Below are positions 30,365-40,338 of a DNA stretch of 64,000 nt, one piece after another. The stretch lies in the NCBI RefSeq assembly GCF_013314895.1, contig NZ_JABTYE010000016.1, forward strand, positions 1 to 64,000. The letters run 5' to 3'. Position numbers and translations under genes: made by a program. The notes below the pieces were generated by a model. The model was given only the letters and a program-made list of their open reading frames with translations. It was not told where the DNA came from and did not search any database. Position 1 is the stretch's first letter; the number at the start of each line of letters is the position of its first letter. The stretch comes from Cupriavidus gilardii. Its GTDB lineage: Bacteria > Pseudomonadota > Gammaproteobacteria > Burkholderiales > Burkholderiaceae.

Positions 30365-31237
30365 TCAGCCGCGCGGCTGCAGCGCGTCCAGATCGATCGA
30401 GCCTTCGAATACCGTGGTGGCCGGGCCCGTCATCCGCACCGGCGCGCCGTCGCCGTCCCAGGCGATGGTCAGATCGCCGCCGTGCGTATGCACCTTGACC
30501 GGCGAATCGAGCAGGCCGCGCCGGATGCCGGCGACCACCGCCGCGCAGGCGCCGGTGCCGCAGGCCAGCGTCTCGCCGGAGCCGCGCTCGAACACGCGCA
30601 GCCGGATCGTATTGCGGTCGACCACCTGCATGAAACCGGCATTGACCCGCTTCGGGAACGCCGCATGGTGCTCGATCACCGGGCCGTCCTCGCGCACCGG
30701 GAAGCGCTCGGTGTCGTCCACCACCTGCACCGCGTGCGGGTTGCCCATCGACACGGCCGAGATCCACACCGTGCGGCCGTTGGTCTCGATGCCGTACAGC
30801 GTGTCGTTGCCCTCGGTGCGGCTCGGCAGGCCCTCGGGCAGGAACGGAATGCGCGCCGGCTCGAACTCGGGTGCCCCCATGTCGACCGTGACCTGGCCGT
30901 CGTCGTTCAGCGTCAGCGTGATGACGCCGTTCATCACCTCGACGCGGACCGAGCGCTTGTCGGTCAGGCCGTGGTCGGTGACGAAGCGGACGAAGCAGCG
31001 CGCGCCGTTGCCGCAGTGCTCGACCTCGCCGCCATCGGCGTTGAAGATCCGGTAGCGGAAGTCGACGTCGGGCCGGGTCGGCTTTTCGACGATCAGGATC
31101 TGGTCCGCGCCCACGCCGAAATGCCGGCTTGCCAGTGCGCGCCACTGCTCGGTGCTCAGGTTCAGGGTCTGGTGGATGCCGTCCAGCACGACGAAGTCGT
31201 TGCCGGCGCCGTGCATCTTGGTGAACTGGATCTTCAT
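30365..31237 (-). CDS. dapF: Diaminopimelate epimerase
   Basis: 290 residues from the ATG at 31237 ([19 protein letters not shown]). The two catalytic Cys lie in [10 protein letters not shown] and [11 protein letters not shown]. DapF converts LL- to meso-diaminopimelate for lysine and peptidoglycan. It lies downstream of three acyltransferase genes on the same strand; the gap to the nearest is 109 bases. The DUF484/xerC genes I would expect downstream are replaced by the PPK2 gene. Confidence 0.95.
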   Translation of the reverse strand: MKIQFTKMHGAGNDFVVLDGIHQTLNLSTEQWRALASRHFGVGADQILIVEKPTRPDVDFRYRIFNADGGEVEHCGNGARCFVRFVTDHGLTDKRSVRVEVMNGVITLTLNDDGQVTVDMGAPEFEPARIPFLPEGLPSRTEGNDTLYGIETNGRTVWISAVSMGNPHAVQVVDDTERFPVREDGPVIEHHAAFPKRVNAGFMQVVDRNTIRLRVFERGSGETLACGTGACAAVVAGIRRGLLDSPVKVHTHGGDLTIAWDGDGAPVRMTGPATTVFEGSIDLDALQPRG

Positions 31238-31346
31238 GGCGCGGGTCGGGAAAAGCCGGGAACCGATCAAGACCGGAAACCGGGAGGCCGCGGGCGGCCG
31301 GTGTCAGTGTTTCTGGGTTTGCGGCCGCCGATATGTCGGCCGAACG

Positions 31347-32240
31347 TCAATATATCTCGGGTTCGCCTGGCGGGCGATGCTTGAAGCGTTTGTGCACCCA
31401 GTAGTACTCGGCGATGCGCGGGCGGATGCAGTCCTCGAAGAAGGCGTTCATCCGGCGCGTGTCCCCGCTCACGCTGTCGCCGGGGTAGTTGTCCCAGGCG
31501 GGCAGGATCCGCAGCACATAGCCGCGGTAATTGGGCAGCTGTTCGGTGTACATCGGCACTACCTTGGCGCCGGTCAGACGCGACAGCCGCGACACCGAGG
31601 TCAGTGTCAGCGCCTGCGCGCCGAAGAAGGGCACGAACTCGGAGTCGCGCTCGCCGAAGTCCATGTCGGAGATCAGCTGCAGCGCCTCGCCCTTCTTCAG
31701 GCAGCGGATGATGTCGCGCACGCTGTCGTTGCGGGCGATCATGTTGGCGCCGAAACGACCTCGGGCCTGCTTCAGGAAGCCGTCGAACAGCGCGTTCTTC
31801 TGCTTGGTGTACAGCGACGCTCCCGAGCGGCCCACGTGGTCGCGCAGATAGATCGTCAGCCGGATGGCACCGGCCTCGACGCCGGACAGGTGCAGCGTGA
31901 CCAGGATGTGCGGCTCGCCGTCGAGCGCGACCAGGTTGGCCTGGTCGTCGATCTGTACCCAGCGGCGCATCTGCGCCTCGCTGCCGGTCCAGAAGATGCC
32001 GCGCTCGGCGAAGCTGCGAAAGACCGAGCGGAACGACTGGCGCGCCAGCTCGGCGATCTCGGCGTCGGACTTTTCCGGGAAGGCCACGCGCAGATTGGCC
32101 TGGACCACCTGCCGGCGGCCGCTGGGGAACAGATACAGCAAGCTGCCCAGCCCCTCGCCGAAGCGGGCGACCAGGGGATAGGGCAGTTTGCCGAGCACGG
32201 TCAGCAGGCCGATGCCCAGCCAGGTGAAAAGACGGCTCAT
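31347..32240 (-). CDS. LpxL/HtrB-family lysophospholipid or lipid A acyltransferase
   Basis: 297 residues from the ATG at 32240, overlapping the upstream gene by four bases. A hydrophobic N-terminus (FTWLGIGLLTVLGKLPYPLVARFG) precedes the family core. The HxxxxE motif is HLSGVE in TLHLSGVEAGA; QLISDMDFGERDSEFVPFFG is the second conserved block. Family members acylate lipid A precursors at the inner membrane. It is the most diverged of three tandem copies. Confidence 0.9.
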   Translation of the reverse strand: MSRLFTWLGIGLLTVLGKLPYPLVARFGEGLGSLLYLFPSGRRQVVQANLRVAFPEKSDAEIAELARQSFRSVFRSFAERGIFWTGSEAQMRRWVQIDDQANLVALDGEPHILVTLHLSGVEAGAIRLTIYLRDHVGRSGASLYTKQKNALFDGFLKQARGRFGANMIARNDSVRDIIRCLKKGEALQLISDMDFGERDSEFVPFFGAQALTLTSVSRLSRLTGAKVVPMYTEQLPNYRGYVLRILPAWDNYPGDSVSGDTRRMNAFFEDCIRPRIAEYYWVHKRFKHRPPGEPEIY

Positions 32241-33205
32241 GAGTGCGAAGTCGGGGAAGTCGGTTCCGTGGCGGAGATGTCGGCGGCCCCCGCGGCCGTG
32301 GCGGCGCGCGATGCCGGCGGGGCGGGCAGCGTGGCAGGCGGGGGCGCCTTGGGCGGCCACGGCGGCGGCAATTCGGCGCCGGCCGGATGCTTGTAGCGGT
32401 TGTAGCCCCACAGGTACTGGGTCGGTGCCAGCCGTACCAACTCCTCGACCACGCCATTGATCACGGCGGCGGCGGCGGCCGGATCCTCCGGCAGCGGTTC
32501 TTCAATCACACGGAGAAAGGCACGATAGCCGCCACCGCGCGGCAGCCGGATCGAGGCGACGATGGCGACCGGCGCGCCGCTCCATTGCTGCAGCCGCTGC
32601 ACCAGCGTCATCGTGTACGCCGGACGGCCGAAGAACGGCGCCCACGTGCCCTCGCCGCCGATCGGCACCTGGTCGGGCAGGATGCCGATGGCCTCCTTGC
32701 GCTTGAGCGCCTTCACCAGCATGCGCACGCCGCGCGGGTTGGCCGGCGCGCTCGTCATGTTGTGGCGGTTGCGCATGCGTTCGACCCAGTCGCGCAGCCA
32801 GGGCTGGTGCGGCGGCTTGAACAGCACCGTGACGGGCCGGCGCATCGCATACGACTGCGGCAATACCTCGAAGCAGCCCAGGTGCGGCGTCAGCACGATC
32901 ACGCCGCGCCCCTGGTCCTGCAGCCGGTCCAGCGCCGGCCAGACCACCTCGTTGAAGTCGTACAGCTTCGCCTTGATGGTGTGCCGGGTCCAGAAATAGG
33001 GCATCTCCAGGATCATGCGTCCCATCGAACGCGCCGCCTCGTTCACCATCTCGTCGGTGGCGTCGGGGAAGGCGTGGCGGAAGTTCTCGGTCAGGCGCGT
33101 CCCGTAGCGGCCAGGCATCTTGGCGGCCAGCAGGCCCAGCGCGCCACCGATGGCCTGCAACCAGGCCAGCGGCAGGCGGGAAATCAGCCAGAACAGGTAA
33201 GTCAT
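32237..33205 (-). CDS. LpxL/HtrB-family acyltransferase, tandem copy 2
   Basis: 322 residues. The core has PHLGCFEVLPQSYAMRRPV (HxxxxE) and IGILPDQVPIGGEGTWAPFFG. It is very close to the next gene upstream: the openings differ only lightly (MTYLFWLISRLPLAWLQAIGG against MTFLFWLIARLPLAWLQAIGG), and both share PTQYLWGYNRYKHPAGAELPP. This copy has an extra 35-residue Pro/Ala-rich tail after that shared end. Recent duplication is the simplest explanation. Confidence 0.9.
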   Translation of the reverse strand: MTYLFWLISRLPLAWLQAIGGALGLLAAKMPGRYGTRLTENFRHAFPDATDEMVNEAARSMGRMILEMPYFWTRHTIKAKLYDFNEVVWPALDRLQDQGRGVIVLTPHLGCFEVLPQSYAMRRPVTVLFKPPHQPWLRDWVERMRNRHNMTSAPANPRGVRMLVKALKRKEAIGILPDQVPIGGEGTWAPFFGRPAYTMTLVQRLQQWSGAPVAIVASIRLPRGGGYRAFLRVIEEPLPEDPAAAAAVINGVVEELVRLAPTQYLWGYNRYKHPAGAELPPPWPPKAPPPATLPAPPASRAATAAGAADISATEPTSPTSHS

Positions 33206-33214
33206 CGCAATCTG

Positions 33215-34069
33215 TCACGCGGCTTGGGGCGGCAGCTCCGCACCCGCCGGGTGCTTGTAACGGTTGTAGCCCCACAGGTATTGGGTCGGCGCTTCGGCGA
33301 CCAGCGATTCGACCGTGCGGTTGAGCACGGTGGCGGCCTCGACGGGGTCGTCGGGCAGCTTGTCTTCCAGCACGCGCATATGGGCGATATAGGTGGCCCC
33401 CTGCGCGGTGCGCTCGGCGAAGACCATCGCAATCGGCGCGCCCGTCAGTTGCTGCAGGCGCTGCACCAGCGTCATCGTGTACGCCGGCTTGCCGAAGAAC
33501 GGTGCCCATACCCCTTCGCCGCCCTTGGGCACCTGGTCGGGCAGGATGCCGATCGACTCGCCGCGCTTGAGCGCCTTGACCAGCGTGCGAACCCCCCGCG
33601 GCGTGGCGGCTGCCATCACCAGATTGGGGCGCGTGCGCATGCGCTCGATCCAGTCGCGCAGCCATGGCTGGTGCGGCGGCTTGTACAGCGCGGTCACCTT
33701 GTGGCGCAGCGCGTACGCCTGCGGCAGCACCTCGAAGCAACCCAGATGGGGGACCAGCATGATCAGCCCGTTGCCCTTGCCCAACAGCCGGTCGAGTTCC
33801 GGCCAGGTGTGCTCGGAGAACCCGGCAAGCCGCGCCTTCAGCGTCTTGCGGCTCCAGAAATACGGCATCTCCATCACCATCCGGCCGGTGGAGCGGGCCG
33901 CCTCGGCCAGCATCGCGCCGGTGGCGTCCGGATAGGCCTGGCGGAAATTCTCGGTCAGTCGCCTGCCATACCGGCCCGGCAGGCGCGCGGCCAGCAGGCC
34001 GAGCACGCCGCCAATGGCTTGCAGCCATGCCAGCGGCAAGCGGGCAATCAGCCAGAACAGGAAGGTCAT
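33215..34069 (-). CDS. LpxL/HtrB-family acyltransferase, tandem copy 3
   Basis: 284 residues, ending at the shared PTQYLWGYNRYKHPAGAELPPQAA. HxxxxE is HLGCFE. It is first in the three-gene acyltransferase run and only nine bases from copy 2. The promoter must lie in the 200 bases shared with the metK leader on the other strand. Which copy does the primary and which the secondary acylation of lipid A cannot be told from sequence alone. Confidence 0.9.
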   Translation of the reverse strand: MTFLFWLIARLPLAWLQAIGGVLGLLAARLPGRYGRRLTENFRQAYPDATGAMLAEAARSTGRMVMEMPYFWSRKTLKARLAGFSEHTWPELDRLLGKGNGLIMLVPHLGCFEVLPQAYALRHKVTALYKPPHQPWLRDWIERMRTRPNLVMAAATPRGVRTLVKALKRGESIGILPDQVPKGGEGVWAPFFGKPAYTMTLVQRLQQLTGAPIAMVFAERTAQGATYIAHMRVLEDKLPDDPVEAATVLNRTVESLVAEAPTQYLWGYNRYKHPAGAELPPQAA

Positions 34070-34263
34070 GGAGTCCCAACTAGGGGCCGGCCCCGGGGCC
34101 GGCGTGTTTCATTCTTCCGCGGTCATCGTGTCGCGGCATGTGTCGCGGCACGTATCGCGGTACGTTCGCGGCAGCGGCCGCCAACCGCAGCGAGGTCCGG
34201 TGGCATCGGCACACCGTCTGCGGCGGGGCGTGTGCCGCGCCGCGCAGGCGCGTATAATACCGC

Positions 34264-34336
34264 GCATCGCCGAGTTAACTGACAACTTGCGGGGCGATAC
34301 CGTCCCATTCGGACGCGCTAAAAATACCGCTAAAGC
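34264..34336 (+). promoter_or_regulatory. SAM-II-like riboswitch upstream of metK
   Basis: TATAAT (34253-34258) precedes an RNA that aligns with the metX aptamer: ATCGCCGAGTTAACTGAC, then AACTTGCGGGGCGAT closing P1, an inserted hairpin CGTCC-cattc-GGACG, then CTAAAAATACCGCTAAAG. GCGG in the loop can pair with CCGC near the 3' end to form the pseudoknot. No terminator with a T-run follows; the metK ribosome site (GGAG 34381) is 45 bases on, so control is probably at translation or by another structure. Confidence 0.72.
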
Positions 34337-34393
34337 GTCGCCGCCCGGACTAAGCATGGTTGGCGCGCAATAGCTAACCTGGAGAAAAAGTTC

Positions 34394-35557
<1,164 letters not shown>

Positions 35558-35566
35558 TTCGCCTGG

Positions 35567-35695
35567 GTGCGGGGAGAGGGGGAAAGACCACCTCCTCTCC
35601 CCGACCCTCTCCCTTATGGGGGGCGAGGGGGAAAGGCCTCCGCTCTCAGATCTGTACACCCGCCTGGGGGAGAGCGGCCGGGGGAGAGGGCAGCG
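35567..35695. repeat. Cluster of diverged REP-like elements
   Basis: Three related segments occur: gtgcggggagagggggaaag (35568-35587), cctctccccgaccctctcccttatggggggcgaggggga (35592-35631) and gggggagagcggccgggggagagggc (35666-35691). They fill most of the gap between convergent metK and hsp20. Confidence 0.65.
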
Positions 35696-35738
35696 GCGGC
35701 CGGCGCCACCGCCGCCTTCTCCCTCACCCCACCTTCAC

Positions 35739-36176
35739 TTACCCCACCTTCACTTCAATTCGCCGCGGCTGCGCTTCGGCCTGCTTCGGAATCCGCAGAT
35801 TCAGCACGCCGTCTTTCAGCACGGCGGAGATCGCGCTGCTGTCCAGCTCGCGGCTGAGCGTGAACACGCGCTTGTAGCGCGCGATCTGCACTTCGGCATA
35901 GACCGGCTCCAGCCCTTCGGGCATCTCCTGGCGAATCTCGCCCTCGATGGTCAGGCTGTCGCGGTCGGCGCGCACATGCAGCGTGTCGCGCGACACGCCG
36001 GGCAGGTCCGCCAGCAGCGTGATGCCGGTCGGATCCTCGCTCACGTCCACGCGCGGCAGCAGCGTCGCATTGCCGTTGTTGCGGTTGTCGGTGCTCTTGC
36101 TGCTGTCGCCGTGCCCGCTGACGTTCGCATTGACGTTCCGGTCCTGGTCGGTCCGGGTGACGGCTTGATCGTTCAT
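35739..36176 (-). CDS. Small heat-shock protein Hsp20 (second gene of pair)
   Basis: 145 residues from the ATG at 36176 with AGGAGG upstream. The alpha-crystallin domain runs from LLPRVDVSEDPTGITLLADLPGVSRDTL to LSRELDSSAISAVLKDGVLNLRIPK, with the conserved A-x-x-x-x-GVL segment. The N-terminal 35 residues are Asn/Asp/Ser-rich. Hsp20 proteins hold unfolding proteins. It follows another Hsp20 gene by 31 bases. Confidence 0.93.
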   Translation of the reverse strand: MNDQAVTRTDQDRNVNANVSGHGDSSKSTDNRNNGNATLLPRVDVSEDPTGITLLADLPGVSRDTLHVRADRDSLTIEGEIRQEMPEGLEPVYAEVQIARYKRVFTLSRELDSSAISAVLKDGVLNLRIPKQAEAQPRRIEVKVG

Positions 36177-36207
36177 GATGAACCTCCTGCTCGGTGCAAA
36201 CATCGGA

Positions 36208-36711
36208 TCAGTTCACGGTGATCCGGCGCGGCTGGGCCGATTCCTGACGAGCGATCGAGATCCGCAGCAGCCCGTCGCGATAGGTGGCATCGATCCTCGC
36301 GGTATCGACATCCTCGGGCAGCGAAATCACGCGCCGGAAGGTCCCGTAGAAGCGCTCGCGCACATAGACGTTGGTGTCGTCGCCAAGGGTCGACGTGCCC
36401 GCGGCGGCCTGGCCCTGACCGGCTTGCTGATCCGTCGGCTGTCCGCTGCGCTCCGTCTGTGCGGTGCGCTGTCCCGCGATGGTCAGCAGGCCGCGGTCGA
36501 CGCTGACGTCCAGCGTGGACGGATCGATACCGGGCGCGAAGGCATAGACCTCGACGCTGGACGGCGTCATGCCGATATTGACGGCCGGAAAGGCGCCACG
36601 CGCGACCGCGCGGATGCTGCTCGGCGTCGAGAAGACCTGTTGCAACTCGCGCTGCAGCCGGTCGAACTCGGCAAACAGGCTGCCCGGAGAACTCAGCAAC
36701 GATGCGTACAT
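36208..36711 (-). CDS. Small heat-shock protein Hsp20 (first gene of pair)
   Basis: 167 residues from the ATG at 36711 with AGGAGG upstream. FPAVNIGMTPSSVEVYAFAPGIDPSTLDVSVDRGLLTIAGQR opens the alpha-crystallin domain; RVISLPEDVDTARIDATYRDGLLRISI closes it. A Gln/Gly/Ala-rich loop of about 25 residues (SGQPTDQQAGQGQAAAG) is inserted between the strands where other Hsp20 proteins have a short acidic loop. A sigma-32-like promoter lies about 100 bases upstream. Confidence 0.92.
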   Translation of the reverse strand: MYASLLSSPGSLFAEFDRLQRELQQVFSTPSSIRAVARGAFPAVNIGMTPSSVEVYAFAPGIDPSTLDVSVDRGLLTIAGQRTAQTERSGQPTDQQAGQGQAAAGTSTLGDDTNVYVRERFYGTFRRVISLPEDVDTARIDATYRDGLLRISIARQESAQPRRITVN

Positions 36712-36810
36712 GGCATTACCTCCTGCTCCTAGCTACTCCTTGCTACTGGTGCACTCGGGCCAGCGCGGCCGGCCCGCCGCGTGCCGGACCTGGCCGGCGC
36801 GCTTCGACAC

Positions 36811-36840
36811 GAATGTAGTGTCGGACGTCGTCGGTTCAAG
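36811..36840 (-). promoter_or_regulatory. Sigma-32-like promoter of the hsp20 pair
   Basis: On the minus strand CTTGAA (36840-36835) is followed after 16 bases by CTACATTC (36818-36811). This partly matches the heat-shock consensus (CTTGAA with a CCCCATNT-type -10). Position and gene content support it; the -10 is imperfect. Confidence 0.4.
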
Positions 36841-36941
36841 AGTCGGATGCGGGACAAAACGCCGGCGAGCGAAAGCTCCGGCGGTGCGGCGGTAGAATCG
36901 CGCCATCAGGCGTGGCACACGCCAGCATGCCGAGGAATCCC

Positions 36942-37931
36942 ATGTCCGTTCAAACCGCCGTCCCTCCCGCCGCGCCTGCCACCGGCGCGATACCGTCCGC
37001 TGCGTCCGCTGCGTCCGCTGCGTCCGCCGGGTCCGCCACCACGGGCGGGCTCGACCTGATCCGCCCGCAGCCCTATACCGACTGGGCGCCGCAGCTGCGC
37101 GCCGAAACGGCCGCGGGATTGCGCCGCGAGCTCGAGCAGGGCGCCGTGCTGTATTTCCCCGATCTGCGTTTCCGGTTCGAACCGGGCGAGGAGCGTTTTC
37201 TCGACAGCCGCTGGTCCGACGGCAAGTCCAAGAACATCAATCTGCGCGCCAACGACACCGCGGTGCGGGGCGCGGTGGGCAGCCCGAAGGACCTGGCCGA
37301 CCTGTACGAACTGATCCGCCGCTACGCGGAGTACAGCGAGCGCCTGGTGCTGTCGCTGTTTCCCGAATACGGGCCGCATCTGGAGCGCGCCGGCACCTCG
37401 CTGCGGCCCAGCGAGATCGCCGGGCGTCCGGTCAGCTGGCGCAAGGACGACACGCGGCTGCACGTGGACTCGTTCCCGTCCAACCCGCTGCACGGCAAGC
37501 GCCTGCTGCGCGTGTTCCACAACATCGACCCGCAGGCCCCGCGCGTGTGGCGCGTCGGCGAGCCGTTCGCCGACTTCGCCGCGCGTTTCGTGCCGCGCAC
37601 CAAGGGCATGTGGCCGGGGCAGGCCTGGCTGATGAAGCAGCTGCATATCACCAAGCGCGAGCGTTCGGAATACGACCACCGCATGCTGCAACTGCACGAC
37701 ATGGCCAAGGCCGACCTCGACTACCAGGCCAAGGTGCCGCAGCAGGAATTCCACTTCCCGCCGGGCTCCACCTGGATCGTTTTCAGCGATCAGGTGCTGC
37801 ACGCGGCCATGCGAGGGCGCGCGATGATGGAGCAGACCTACTATCTCGATCCGCGCGCGATCTCCGACCACACTCACTCGCCCGAAGCCGTGCTGTCGCG
37901 GATGCTGGGCAAGCCGATGCTGAAGTCGTAA
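36942..37931 (+). CDS. kdoO: Kdo 3-hydroxylase KdoO-like (Fe(II)/2-oxoglutarate dioxygenase)
   Basis: 329 residues from the ATG at 36942, with GAGGAA upstream. The core shows LEQGAVLYFPDLRFRFEPGEERFL, then WRKDDTRLHVDSFPSNPLHGKRLLRVFHNI (an HxD iron site) and DQVLHAAMRGRAMMEQTYYL (distal His). This matches the Kdo hydroxylase family that modifies the inner core of LPS in Burkholderia- and Yersinia-type bacteria. The N-terminus carries an Ala/Ser repeat encoded by tandem tccgctgcg units (about 37001-37040). Confidence 0.85.
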   Translation: MSVQTAVPPAAPATGAIPSAASAASAASAGSATTGGLDLIRPQPYTDWAPQLRAETAAGLRRELEQGAVLYFPDLRFRFEPGEERFLDSRWSDGKSKNINLRANDTAVRGAVGSPKDLADLYELIRRYAEYSERLVLSLFPEYGPHLERAGTSLRPSEIAGRPVSWRKDDTRLHVDSFPSNPLHGKRLLRVFHNIDPQAPRVWRVGEPFADFAARFVPRTKGMWPGQAWLMKQLHITKRERSEYDHRMLQLHDMAKADLDYQAKVPQQEFHFPPGSTWIVFSDQVLHAAMRGRAMMEQTYYLDPRAISDHTHSPEAVLSRMLGKPMLKS

Positions 37932-38145
37932 TCCTCGCCACAAGAGCAGGGCGCGCGCGGGCGCGCCTTGCCTCCTCCCCGCCGTCTTCCGGGCGTCTGC
38001 GGCCGCTGCGTTCCCCTCCTTCCCCCTTCACAAAGCGCCTACACTGGGCAGCATAGACCGCGCTCGCGCCCCGTCCGCCGGCCCTCCGTGGCAGCCGGAC
38101 GCGCGAACAAGCGGCGCGCCGACTTGCCATCGTGCGAGGGGACAA

Positions 38146-39705
38146 ATGGAAACCAGTTTCGATTACATCGTGATCGGGGGCGGCGCGGCGGCGTGCGCGC
38201 TGGCCGGCAGGCTGGCCGACAGCGGCAGCGAATCGATCGCACTGCTCGAGGCCGCCTGGCATGACGATGACGCGCCGGACTGGGGCCCTTATCTGCGCGG
38301 TGCGCCATCGGATTACGACAGCTGGGCCGAGGCCGGCTGCGATGGCTGGTCCTGGGACGATGTCCTGCCGTGCTTTCGCCGGGCCGAATGCAATACCCGC
38401 GTGATGGGCCGCGACGACGACCCCTGGCATGGCGGCAACGGTCCGCTGCATGTCGGCGATCCGCCCGCGCCTTCGCCGCTGGCGCGCTACTTCGTCGAGT
38501 CCGCCGCGCACGCCGGCCATCCGCGCAACGACGACTTCAATGGCGCCAGCCAGGAGGGCGTCGGCTGGTTCCAGAGCGCGCGCCATCGCGGCGAACCGTG
38601 GAGCGCGGCGCGTGCCTATCTGCATCGCGGCGTCGGCGGCAATCTCCAGGTCCTGAGCGGCATGCAGGCGCAGCGCGTCCTGTTCGAAGGACGGCGCGCG
38701 GTCGGCGTGCAGGCGTTGCGCCACGGTCGGACGATCCAGCTGCGCGCCCGGCGCGAGGTAGTGCTGGCCGCCGGCGCGATCGGCTCGCCCCAACTGCTGA
38801 TGGTCTCCGGTATCGGCCCGGCCGATCATCTGCGCGAACATGGCATTGCCGTCGTGCAGCATCTGCCTGGCGTGGGCCTGAACCTGCAGCAACCGGTCGG
38901 CATGCTGCTGCACAAGCGCGGCCCGACGCCGCCGTCGCTGCGGCAATCATTCGGTCCGCGGTTCGTCGGCGCGGACTCGTGGATCGGCCGATCGTTCGCT
39001 GCGGCATGGCAATGGCTGCGGCATGGCGCCGGGCTCGCCGGACGGCGCGGCGCGCCGATGCAAGCCGAGCCGATCAGCGCCGGTGCGCTGCTGAAGAGCC
39101 AGGCCGAGCTGTCCGAACCGGATTTGCAACTGCGCTTCGTCGTCGGACCGGGCCATGCGCGGGGCGACGGTGCCGCGCACGGCCAGAGCTACGGTTGCCG
39201 CGTGCTGTTGCTGCGTCCGCGCAGCCGTGGCCAATTGCGGCTGTCTGGCAGCGATCCGCAGCGCCGCCCGCTGATCGACATCGGCCTGCTCGGCGATGCG
39301 CAGGACGTGCGCGACCTGGTCGCGGGCGTGGACCTGGTGCGGCGTATCCTGGCGCAGCCGCCGCTGGCCGCGTTCGGCGGCAAGGCGCTGTACTGCGGCG
39401 GGATGCGTGCCGACCCTGGCGACGACGCGGCCATCGATGCGCTGGTCCGCGCCCATGCAGAGCCGGCGGAGCGGCCGGCCGGCACCTGCCGCATGGGCAT
39501 CGATGCGCTGTCGGTGGTCGATCCGCAATTGCGGGTGCGTGGGGTCGAGGCGCTGCGCGTGGCCGATGCCTCGATCATGCCGACGCTGGCCGGCGGCGAT
39601 GCCGATGCGCCGGCGATCATGATCGGCGAGCGCGCGCACGACCTGATCCGCCACGGCCCGCGCGTGCGCTTGCGCGCGCTCGAGACCTTGCTCGCGCGCG
39701 TGTGA
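38146..39705 (+). pseudogene. GMC-family oxidoreductase, catalytically degenerate
   Basis: 519 codons, open throughout. The dinucleotide site DYIVIGGGAAACALAGRLA and ADASIMPTL...APAIMIGERA identify a choline-dehydrogenase-like GMC flavoprotein. Three features look broken. The segment between LLEAAWHDDDAPDW and YLRGAPSDYDSW lacks the usual block carrying the FAD signature GGSSAIN, a loss of some 40 residues. The catalytic His of HPVGTCRMG is Arg (RPAGTCRMG, residue 443). The second catalytic residue, Asn of GNTNAP, is Asp (GGDADAP, residue 487). The frame is intact, so it may be a new-function pseudo-enzyme rather than a dead gene. Confidence 0.72.
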
Positions 39706-39850
39706 GCCGTCACCCCGGCCGGTGCCGGGGCGGCCCTTTGCCCGTTTTTGCGGATTTCCTTTCCATTCCGGACGGCCCGACGCCGACCATCGGCAACGTG
39801 GCGGCGCCGAGCCATTACGCTGAGCCCTTCGCCAACCACGGAGAGGCACA

Positions 39851-40309
39851 GTGCAAGGTACAAGACCCGCCATGCCGCGTGCGGCCGCGTACGGCGCTTT
39901 CGCCAGCGGACCATCGTCGGCCACCCGGAACGCGAATCCCGCCTCCGCCTCCGTGCAAGGTTCGGTGCATCGCTTCGACGCGAACCTCGAGCAAGGCGAT
40001 GCGGTCGACCGGTTCTTCTACAGATTGTTCACGTGCACGTCCCCGCGGCTGAACGCCTGCATGCAGTGGACCGTTCGCATCGCACGCGCGCCGCAGGGCC
40101 CCCCTGTCGTGATCGGCGCAATGGCCGGCGCCGTCGTTGCGCTGCCGCTGACGATCGCTGCAGCGGTCCTGCTGTCCCGGCCAGATCCGGCCTCGCGGGA
40201 TGTGGGCTCCGACCTGATCGTGTCGGCGGCGGTGATCTGGGCAGTCATCTGCATCGCCGTGCTGGCGATCCGCCTTCCCATTCCGACCGTCGAAGGCGAA
40301 CGCGTCTGA
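39851..40309 (+). CDS. Small two-TM protein, tandem paralogue A
   Basis: 152 residues from a GTG start at 39851 with GGAGAGG upstream; an ATG at 39872 is the alternative. A Ser/Ala/Pro-rich N-terminus leads to VHRFDANLEQGDAVDRF, then a cysteine-containing stretch. Two hydrophobic helices follow: VVIGAMAGAVVALPLTIAAA and LIVSAAVIWAVICIAVLAI, separated by a short polar loop (SRPDPASRDVGSD). No known family. It is the first of four similar genes on one strand, 145 bases after the degenerate GMC gene. Confidence 0.6.
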   Translation: MQGTRPAMPRAAAYGAFASGPSSATRNANPASASVQGSVHRFDANLEQGDAVDRFFYRLFTCTSPRLNACMQWTVRIARAPQGPPVVIGAMAGAVVALPLTIAAAVLLSRPDPASRDVGSDLIVSAAVIWAVICIAVLAIRLPIPTVEGERV

Positions 40310-40338
40310 CCGCGGCCATCCGCAAAGGGAGATCGATC

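Noticed and set aside
34356..34373. Tiny leader peptide (MVGAQ) between the SAM-II-like element and metK
   Set aside because: No ribosome site and no methionine-rich codons; more likely chance.
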